Assembly: GCA_946480125.1 (NCBI GenBank)
Contig: CAMLIY010000088.1
Location: forward strand, 1-11,155
Direction: 5' to 3'
DNA: 11,155 nt
Origin: an uncultured Asticcacaulis sp.
Lineage (GTDB): Bacteria; Pseudomonadota; Alphaproteobacteria; Caulobacterales; Caulobacteraceae
Shown here: positions 1 to 5,150 of the stretch, in pieces
Layout of the letters: each line of letters starts with the position of its first letter
How positions within the stretch are numbered: position 1 is the first letter of the stretch
The notes under the pieces: generated by a model
The model's input: the letters and a program-made list of their open reading frames with translations, nothing else
Databases searched by the model: none
What the model was told of the DNA's origin: nothing
Translations under genes and position numbers: made by a program

Positions 1-1
1 G

Positions 2-16
2 TTTATAAAACCTTAA
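2..16 (+). promoter_or_regulatory. CtrA-like binding site upstream of pleC (distal)
   Basis: The bases read TTTA, seven bases, TTAA. The Caulobacterales CtrA consensus is TTAA-N7-TTAA, so this has the right spacing and one base off. A GACTC methylation site begins directly after it. Assignment to CtrA is inference from motif and genomic context. Confidence 0.4.
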
Positions 17-86
17 GACTCTCGACAATAGGTTAACGGCGCGTTTACCCTGATCGCATACGCCGAATCAGGGCGCGAACCGAATC
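17..86. promoter_or_regulatory. Cluster of three GANTC (CcrM/GcrA-type) sites
   Basis: GACTC lies at 17-21, GAATC at 65-69 and GAATC at 82-86. GANTC is the CcrM methylation sequence in Caulobacterales, and the transcription factor GcrA acts at methylated GANTC sites in promoters. Three sites in 70 bases is dense for a motif that is usually sparse. The middle site overlaps an imperfectly placed inverted repeat (CCCTGAT at 48-54, ATCAGGG at 67-73). Confidence 0.5.
33..47 (+). promoter_or_regulatory. CtrA-like binding site upstream of pleC (proximal)
   Basis: The bases read TTAA, seven bases, TTTA, again one base from the TTAA-N7-TTAA consensus and with exact N7 spacing. Its first half-site starts 31 bases after that of the distal site. 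Two near-matches before a cell-cycle kinase gene make chance less likely, but binding is not shown. Confidence 0.42.
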
Positions 87-129
87 TGACCGGGTCTCAG
101 TTTACGACCCCACCTGCACAGGATTATCC

Positions 130-2757
130 GTGGCGGAGAAGCGTCAAAATTTGCGCACCCGAAGTCTGGTCAGCGACCGGACCGTGGCGCAGGCCTCTGC
201 CGGGGGCGCCGTCTCCACGCCCCTTCAGAAGGGCTCGGCCATTTCGCGTCTGGTGACCACCACCGTATCCCCCACCATGCCGGCCTGGATACGGGTGGGC
301 GCCCTGCTTCTCACGCTCGGCCTCGTCATTTTCATGGCCTTGTCGACCTTGCAACTCGGCAATAGCCTGTCCGCCGACAAGGATTCCAAGGGCCAGGCCC
401 TGCTTACCGCCGCGAAGCTGGACTCCGCCCGCCTTGATGGCCGCCTGGGCAATGCCCGGGTGGCCCTGGAAGCCGCGCAATCAAGGTGGAGCGAAAAACC
501 TGACGCGCCCCTGACCGCCGCGGAGCTGGGCTTGAAACTCGGACGTGACAGCCTGACCAGCCTGGCTTTGGTCACTGCCGGCGGTGGCGAGGTGATTGCC
601 AAAGCCGGCGGCGAAGATACCGATCTGATGCGGCAGGCGGCACAAAACGCCGGTTCGCCTGTCGCCATCGTAACCGCCGGTTCGCGTCTTAGCCAGACCA
701 GCCACACCTACCTTGTGTTGAAAGGCGCCTCTGGCACGCCCGACCTGGTGGCGCGGCTCGAAGACGACCTGTTGTCCGTCAATGCGGACAATAAAGAGGG
801 TATTGGCGCGCTTGTTGCCCCAGACGGCAAAATTGTTGCCGCCTCGAACGACGCCATGACCGGCAAAGACATCCGCACCATTTTTGCCATCTCATACAGC
901 CAGCTTCGCGCCCGCGCCGATTCCGGTAATCTCATTCAGGGGGCGCTCAGCGAAGGCGGTTTTGTCAAGATCGCCTCAGTGCCCCAGGCGGAGCTGACCG
1001 CGGGCGCCGAACTGCGTGGCAATGACAAAAATCCGCTTATTTTGCTGCACGCGGCGCCCTCGCCGCGATTTTTTTCGGCGTCACAGAATCTGATCAGGGC
1101 CATAATTTTCGTTGTCGGACCGCTGCTCATTGGGGCCCTTTTCGGGCTTCTGCTGTTCTTTCAGGCGCGTAAGAACCGCGATGACGCCCGCCAGTTCCAG
1201 GCCAGTGAACAGCGCTATCGCCTGGCTGTGGAATCGGCGCGTTGCGGTATATTTGACTGGGATCTCGATCAGAACCTGATCTATATGTCCGATGTCACCG
1301 GCGTGATGCTCGGTTGGGGCGGCGGCGGGGTGGCCTCGACCGCGGAGGTGCTCGACCGCATCACCCCTGAGCAGCGGGCCGATGTCGTCAAGGCGCTGGA
1401 AACCGCCCGTTCGACCGGCGCGCTTGATGTCTCGTTCCGCGTGCCGTCCGCTACGGGTCAGGCCCTTTGGGTCGATGCCCGCGGTCAGTCGGTCGGCGAA
1501 CGCAGCGGCGGCGGCTTCACGCGCCTGTCCGGCGTGGCGCTGGATGTCAGCCAGGAGCGCATCGCCCAACTGCGCGCACAGCGTGCGGAAGCCCGTCTGC
1601 GCGACGCCATCAATTCAGTATCGGATGCCTTTGTGCTTTGGGATCGGCGCAATCGTCTGCTGATGTGGAACGCGACCTTCGGCGAGACCTTCAATATCGA
1701 TGGCCGCTTCCTGAAAGCCGGCACACCGCGCGAGCTGATCGACCAGGTGATGCAGATCGCCATCCGCCGCCAGCAGCCGGCGCAGGATCAGCGCGAAGGG
1801 GTCTGCGAAGCCGAACTGAACAATGGCCGGTGGATTCAGATCTCGGAAAGCCGCACGGCCGAAGGCGGCCATGTCCTCACCGGCGCCGATATCACCGCCG
1901 TTAAATTGCAGGAAGAAAAGAGCCGCGAAAACGAAGAAACCCTGCAAGGCCTGGTCGAAAAACTGGAACAAAGCCGCCAGCAGCAGACCGTTCTGGCGCG
2001 CAAATATGAGATCGCCAAGATTCGCGCCGAGGCCGCCAACCACGCCAAGAGCGAGTTCCTCGCCAATATGTCGCATGAACTGCGGACGCCGCTCAATGCG
2101 ATCAACGGCTTCTCCGAAATCATGTCATCGGAAATGTTCGGGCCGCTTGGTCATCCGCGCTACAAGGAATATGCCAACGACATTCTGGGATCAGGTCAGC
2201 ATCTGCTGTCGCTGATCAACGACATTCTCGATATGTCGAAGATCGAGGCCGGCAAGCTGAACCTGCGCTTCGAGCCGGTGGTTATCGACGAAGTGGTCGA
2301 GGACACCTTGCGCCTGGTGCGGCAAAAGGCTGACAAGGCGGGTCTGAAGGTGCGCGTTCACCTGCCAAACCTGCCGGAAATATCCGCCGATTTTCGCGCC
2401 CTGAAACAGATCCTGCTTAACCTGCTGACCAATTCGGTGAAATTCACGCCTACAGGCGGCACCCTGACGATTTCCGCCATCGCCACGGATAGCAATGTGC
2501 ATATCACTGTGGCCGATACAGGCATCGGTATCGCCAGCAAGGACATGGAGCGCCTGGCCCGCCCGTTCGAGCAGATCGAGAACCAGTTCTCCAAAACCAA
2601 GGAAGGCACAGGCCTCGGTCTGGCGCTCACCAAGTCACTGATCGAAATGCACAACGGCCGTTTCGAAGTGGACAGCATATTGGGCGAAGGCACAACCTGC
2701 ACGGTTATCCTGCCTATCGTCCAGGCAGCGACGCAAATCGGTGATCAGGCGGCTTAA
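130..2757 (+). CDS. pleC: PleC-type hybrid-sensing histidine kinase/phosphatase
   Basis: Membrane sensor kinase of 875 residues. Visible in order are a cytoplasmic N-terminus, TM1 at about 56-76, a periplasmic sensor region at about 80-318, TM2 at about 321-345, a PAS domain at about 358-475, a second PAS-like domain at about 485-590, a coiled coil at about 592-640, HisKA with His649 in HELRTP, and an HATPase domain with N-box Asn764/Asn768, DTGIGI at 796-801 and GTGLGLAL at 826-833. The FGPLG and HLLSLINDILDMSKIEAG stretches are typical of the PleC/DivJ/PdhS family. Two TM segments flanking a periplasmic domain favour PleC over the multi-TM DivJ. PleC is known to dephosphorylate or phosphorylate DivK and PleD at the flagellar pole. 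The start chosen is GTG with AGGA at 120-123. An internal ATG at 277 would give 826 residues. There is no receiver domain, so it is not CckA. A PdhS-like paralogue remains possible. Confidence 0.78.
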   Translation: MAEKRQNLRTRSLVSDRTVAQASAGGAVSTPLQKGSAISRLVTTTVSPTMPAWIRVGALLLTLGLVIFMALSTLQLGNSLSADKDSKGQALLTAAKLDSARLDGRLGNARVALEAAQSRWSEKPDAPLTAAELGLKLGRDSLTSLALVTAGGGEVIAKAGGEDTDLMRQAAQNAGSPVAIVTAGSRLSQTSHTYLVLKGASGTPDLVARLEDDLLSVNADNKEGIGALVAPDGKIVAASNDAMTGKDIRTIFAISYSQLRARADSGNLIQGALSEGGFVKIASVPQAELTAGAELRGNDKNPLILLHAAPSPRFFSASQNLIRAIIFVVGPLLIGALFGLLLFFQARKNRDDARQFQASEQRYRLAVESARCGIFDWDLDQNLIYMSDVTGVMLGWGGGGVASTAEVLDRITPEQRADVVKALETARSTGALDVSFRVPSATGQALWVDARGQSVGERSGGGFTRLSGVALDVSQERIAQLRAQRAEARLRDAINSVSDAFVLWDRRNRLLMWNATFGETFNIDGRFLKAGTPRELIDQVMQIAIRRQQPAQDQREGVCEAELNNGRWIQISESRTAEGGHVLTGADITAVKLQEEKSRENEETLQGLVEKLEQSRQQQTVLARKYEIAKIRAEAANHAKSEFLANMSHELRTPLNAINGFSEIMSSEMFGPLGHPRYKEYANDILGSGQHLLSLINDILDMSKIEAGKLNLRFEPVVIDEVVEDTLRLVRQKADKAGLKVRVHLPNLPEISADFRALKQILLNLLTNSVKFTPTGGTLTISAIATDSNVHITVADTGIGIASKDMERLARPFEQIENQFSKTKEGTGLGLALTKSLIEMHNGRFEVDSILGEGTTCTVILPIVQAATQIGDQAA

Positions 2758-2830
2758 TGGTGTCTCTGACGCAGGGCGCACTTTTCTTGCTTTCTTACTG
2801 CCTGCCGTCGCAAATATGCTACAAAGCCCC

Positions 2831-3325
2831 ATGAGCGTAGCCTTTACCAGAGACGAAGACCATGAAGCCGCGGCGGCCAACCTGCCGGACCGGCCAATAT
2901 CTGCGCACCGCAATCTTGTGACCCCGCAAGGCCTGAACCAGCTGGAGGCGGCTTTCGCCGAGGCCAAGGCCGCTTATAGTTCTGCCCAGACCTCCGGCCT
3001 GATCAATGAAGACCGCACCGCCATGGCGCGCGCCACGCGCGACCTGCGCTATTACACCGCCCGCCTCGCTTCGGCGCAACGGATCGATCCGGTCACCGCG
3101 CCCGACCGGGTCGTCTTCGGCTGCACCGTCACCATCGAACGCGAGACCAAAAACGGCGAAGACGGCCACGTACAAACCTTCCGGATTGTGGGTGAGGACG
3201 AGGCCGACCCCCATAATGGCAGCGTATCCTATATGTCACCGCTGGCCCGGGCCCTGCTGGGCAAGGAGACCGGTGATGAGGTGTCGCTTGGGGACAGCCG
3301 CGTGGAAATCATCTCTATAAACTGA
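2831..3325 (+). CDS. GreA/GreB-family RNA polymerase-binding factor, divergent
   Basis: Protein of 164 residues. A coiled coil at about 30-88 is followed by a GreA/GreB-type C-terminal domain at about 92-164, containing FGCTVTIE, FRIVGEDEAD and the SPLARALLGKETGDEV stretch that is characteristic of the family. Gre factors enter the RNA polymerase secondary channel and stimulate transcript cleavage. At the presumed coiled-coil tip (residues 55-62, SGLINEDR) Glu60 is kept, but the Asp of the canonical GD-x-x-EN motif appears to be Leu57, so cleavage activity is doubtful. ATG at 2831 is chosen because MSVAFT is the usual N-terminus in alphaproteobacterial relatives. ATGs at 2741 and 2816 are in frame but give an atypical extension. 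No good Shine-Dalgarno precedes 2831. The gene lies 73 bases after pleC on the same strand. A Rnk/Gfh1-like modulator is an alternative role. Confidence 0.72.
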   Translation: MSVAFTRDEDHEAAAANLPDRPISAHRNLVTPQGLNQLEAAFAEAKAAYSSAQTSGLINEDRTAMARATRDLRYYTARLASAQRIDPVTAPDRVVFGCTVTIERETKNGEDGHVQTFRIVGEDEADPHNGSVSYMSPLARALLGKETGDEVSLGDSRVEIISIN

Positions 3326-3330
3326 CCTGC

Positions 3331-3855
3331 CTATTTGGCTGTGTCAGCTTTCACCGCCACCGGCGGTTTGTCATCCTTGGCGATAAAGCGATCAAACCGG
3401 CCGCTGGCGCGCAAAAGCGTTGTCAGCATGAAGGTCCGCTCACGCACCGGCAAATCCTTCATATTGAGGATCAGGGCGTTTTCGATCTTGCCCCGCGCAT
3501 CGTTCTCGGCGCTGCGCGCCTGCTCGGACAGCATGGCGATCTTGGCGGCGTCATAAGGCTCCTGCGATACCAGCGCCCGCGCCTGAGCGCGCAGGTTACG
3601 CGCCTTTTCCATATCAGGCTCACCGCTCAGGGCCGCGGCTTTGGTCAGCAGATAAATGTGATGACGTTCCGCTTCGGTCGTGCCGGCGGTGGCGTCGCGC
3701 CAGGCCTTTTGCATGGCGAGCGGACGCTGAAAATCACGCAGGTGATGTTTGACCACAAAACCGGCGCCCACGGCGGCGCCGATCAGGAAAATATTGACGA
3801 TCAGAGAGATCGCCAATACCCATTTCAGTCTCGCGTCCGTTAACCACGACCCCAT
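3331..3855 (-). CDS. Periplasmic CpxP/CnrX-like (heavy-metal sensor family) membrane-anchored protein
   Basis: Protein of 174 residues with a single N-terminal TM helix at about 12-35 (uncleaved anchor or signal peptide) and a helical periplasmic part. The stretch at about 83-145 (ARNLRAQARALV, PYDAAKIAML, ENALILNMKDLPVRERTFML) matches the pattern of the Metal_resist/CpxP-like fold shared by CnrX and ZraP. Candidate metal ligands are His37, His38, His65, His66, Met132 and Met143, but the CnrX-type HxxxH spacing is not clear, so metal binding is not established. It starts 2 bases after the anti-sigma stop, in the same operon as the sigma factor. The likely role is periplasmic sensing or modulation of the anti-sigma factor. 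The C-terminus is Lys/Pro/Ala rich. The gene converges on the Gre-like gene with 5 bases between stops. Confidence 0.6.
   Translation of the reverse strand: MGSWLTDARLKWVLAISLIVNIFLIGAAVGAGFVVKHHLRDFQRPLAMQKAWRDATAGTTEAERHHIYLLTKAAALSGEPDMEKARNLRAQARALVSQEPYDAAKIAMLSEQARSAENDARGKIENALILNMKDLPVRERTFMLTTLLRASGRFDRFIAKDDKPPVAVKADTAK
3353..3367 (+). terminator. Possible terminator hairpin after the Gre-like gene
   Basis: ACCGCC and GGCGGT form a perfect 6-bp GC-rich stem with a 3-base ACC loop, 27 bases after the Gre-like stop, followed by TTTG on the + strand. The T-run is short and the repeat lies inside the 3' coding end of the convergent gene, so it may be only codon-driven. Confidence 0.3.
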
Positions 3856-3857
3856 AA

Positions 3858-4313
3858 TCAGTTGCCCCCGTCGATCATAGCCACCTGCTCCAGCACGCTG
3901 GTGACGCGCAGATCACTGAGGCTCATCAGACTGAGATTAATCCCGAATATCGCGCCCGCCAGACAAGCCGCCGCCGCTATGCCAACCCCCCACACAACCG
4001 AACGCGACTCCCGCGCCGCGCGCCGCCGCACCGGAAAGGCAACAATGTTGCTGGCCGGCGTAAACTCAGCCGCAAATCGCTCAACGGCGGCTTCGAACAG
4101 CGGCTGGTCATCTTCCGCACGGCCATGCTCGACAGTTTTCAAAGCCTCCATCATGTCGTCCAGGCGGCGGGCCTCGGCCAGCCAGACCTGCGCCTGCGGA
4201 TGTGCCTCCAGGCAAGCCTGCGCGGCCTCACGCTCCGCTTCCGGCCAGCGCGCCGCATGGGCGCCATAGGCCTCTATAATCGCCTTCAATCGTTCCAAAC
4301 GCATATCACTCAT
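3858..4313 (-). CDS. Probable membrane anti-sigma factor
   Basis: Protein of 151 residues. A cytoplasmic helical N-terminal part at about 1-104 includes AYGAHAARWPEAEREAA and a basic VRRRAARE patch just before a single TM helix at about 106-128. A short periplasmic tail of about 20 residues follows. This topology and position directly after an ECF sigma gene fit a class of alphaproteobacterial anti-sigma factors. There is no HxxxCxxC zinc motif, so it is not a ZAS-type protein. Its ATG overlaps the sigma stop as ATGA, and a strong GGGAG lies 7 bases upstream inside the sigma gene, which indicates translational coupling. It is expected to hold the sigma factor at the membrane until a periplasmic cue arrives, perhaps through the next gene product. 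The function is inferred from context; sequence similarity to well-known anti-sigma factors is not evident by eye. Confidence 0.6.
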   Translation of the reverse strand: MSDMRLERLKAIIEAYGAHAARWPEAEREAAQACLEAHPQAQVWLAEARRLDDMMEALKTVEHGRAEDDQPLFEAAVERFAAEFTPASNIVAFPVRRRAARESRSVVWGVGIAAAACLAGAIFGINLSLMSLSDLRVTSVLEQVAMIDGGN

Positions 4314-4996
4314 CTTTTAACTCCCGCATTCCCCGGGATTACTGTCTCACTCATCAGACTCCGCAAGGTGCGCCTTCCGCGCGCCAGCAGGCTTTCCAGC
4401 GCTTCGATACTCACCCCCATTACAGCCGCCGCCTCGATATTGGACATCTCCTGGTAATAATTCAGGGTGATGGCCGTCCTTTGTCTTTCGGGCAATTGCG
4501 CCAGGGCTTTTTGCAGGGCCCGCGCCGTTTGCGCCTGCTCCAGCTGCATGGATGGCCCTAACCCATCGTCAACAATTTCCACATCATCCGGGGTAACCGT
4601 ATCCTTGCGACGGCGCAGGCGATCATAGCACAGGTTGAGGGCCACCCGATGCATCCAGGTGTCGATGCGCGCCTTGCCCGGCACCCAGGTCGACGCCTGC
4701 TTCCAGGTGCGGATCAGGGTTTCCTGCGCCACATCCTCGGCCTCGACCGGATCATTGAGCATTCGCCGGCCTAGCGACAACAGCTTTGGCAGCTTGCGCG
4801 AGACAAGCGCCGACACCGCCGCCATGTCGCCGCGCGCAATACGCTCAAGCAGAACCTCGTCAGGATCCGTCGTCACTAGCTTCCCCGGCAGACAATGCGT
4901 TCGATCAGATACAAGATGTATCCGTTTGTGTTGCAGATTTTCCAGCACCTCGGTCCTGTTCGTACCCGTCAGGCTGTGGAAAGGGCTCTGCGCCAT
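4310..4996 (-). CDS. ECF-type RNA polymerase sigma factor
   Basis: Sigma-70 family, ECF group, 228 residues from the first ATG. Region 2 lies at about 48-120, with VEAEDVAQETLIRTWK at 84-99 and the DTWMHRVALNLCYDRLRRR helix after it. Region 4 lies at about 158-214, with LPERQRTAITLNYYQEMS and the recognition helix GVSIEALESLLARGRRTL. No region 1 or 3 is present, as expected for ECF factors. The first ATG has AAGGA at 5006-5010. The first 40 residues are not sigma-like, however, and residues about 20-40 use AT-ending codons unlike the rest. A GTG at 4874-4876 would give a typical 188-residue ECF protein. The gene heads the sigma, anti-sigma, periplasmic-sensor operon. Target promoters cannot be told from this window. 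Confidence 0.85.
   Translation of the reverse strand: MAQSPFHSLTGTNRTEVLENLQHKRIHLVSDRTHCLPGKLVTTDPDEVLLERIARGDMAAVSALVSRKLPKLLSLGRRMLNDPVEAEDVAQETLIRTWKQASTWVPGKARIDTWMHRVALNLCYDRLRRRKDTVTPDDVEIVDDGLGPSMQLEQAQTARALQKALAQLPERQRTAITLNYYQEMSNIEAAAVMGVSIEALESLLARGRRTLRSLMSETVIPGNAGVKR
4908..4922. repeat. Perfect inverted repeat at the 5' end of the sigma gene
   Basis: GATACA and TGTATC flank a 3-base centre, a perfect 6-bp palindrome of 15 bases. If the sigma factor starts at the GTG at 4876, this lies 31 bases upstream in non-coding DNA and could be an operator or leader hairpin. If the ATG at 4996 is used, it is coding sequence (residues about 25-30). Confidence 0.45.
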
Positions 4997-5144
4997 AATC
5001 TATAGTCCTTCAGCCAAAAAGTGCTGACACTTTCGTGATGGGTTTAAATATCCGCCGCTCTCTTGTTTATTACCACGCTGTAACCAGGGTTATCCGTCGG
5101 TCTTATGAATAATCTTTTCAAAAGTAACCGCCTGACGATCGTCA
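4997..5144 (-). promoter_or_regulatory. glnE-sigma intergenic region
   Basis: This 148-base gap holds the stem-loop at 5018-5033, the sigma ribosome site AAGGA at 5006-5010, and a CTTTT/AAAAG short palindrome at 5114-5125. A GCCTGA/TCAGGC repeat at 5130-5150 overlaps the glnE stop codon. The sigma promoter is expected here, but I see no convincing -35/-10 pair of sigma-70 or ECF type. No GANTC site is present. Confidence 0.45.
5018..5033 (-). terminator. Stem-loop with T-run just upstream of the sigma gene
   Basis: On the - strand AAAGTG and CACTTT form a perfect 6-bp stem with a 4-base TCAG loop, and the 3' arm runs on into further Ts. It lies between glnE and the sigma gene, 7 bases before the AAGGA ribosome site of the sigma gene. 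It could be a weak terminator/attenuator for read-through from glnE or an operator. The stem is only half GC, so termination strength is doubtful. Confidence 0.4.
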
Positions 5145-5150
5145 TCAGGC
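5130..5150 (-). terminator. Possible weak terminator at the glnE stop codon
   Basis: GCCTGA and TCAGGC give a perfect 6-bp stem with a 9-base loop. The inner bases GACGATCGTC (5134-5143) are themselves a perfect palindrome, so two folds compete. On the - strand the next Ts (TTACTTTTG) start several bases after the stem, so this is a poor intrinsic terminator. The glnE TGA lies within the structure. Confidence 0.3.

Noticed and set aside
124..707. Two - strand open frames opposite the start of pleC
   Set aside because: They overlap each other and the well-supported pleC N-terminus, and have no domain or ribosome site.
2741..2830. A 30-residue N-terminal extension of the Gre-like protein
   Set aside because: It begins inside pleC and looks like a random hydrophobic segment, while the family N-terminus MSVAFT begins at 2831.
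5081..5097. TTATCC stretches as possible DnaA boxes (also at 124-129)
   Set aside because: They lack the rest of the TTATNCACA consensus, occur singly and lie in no origin-like context.
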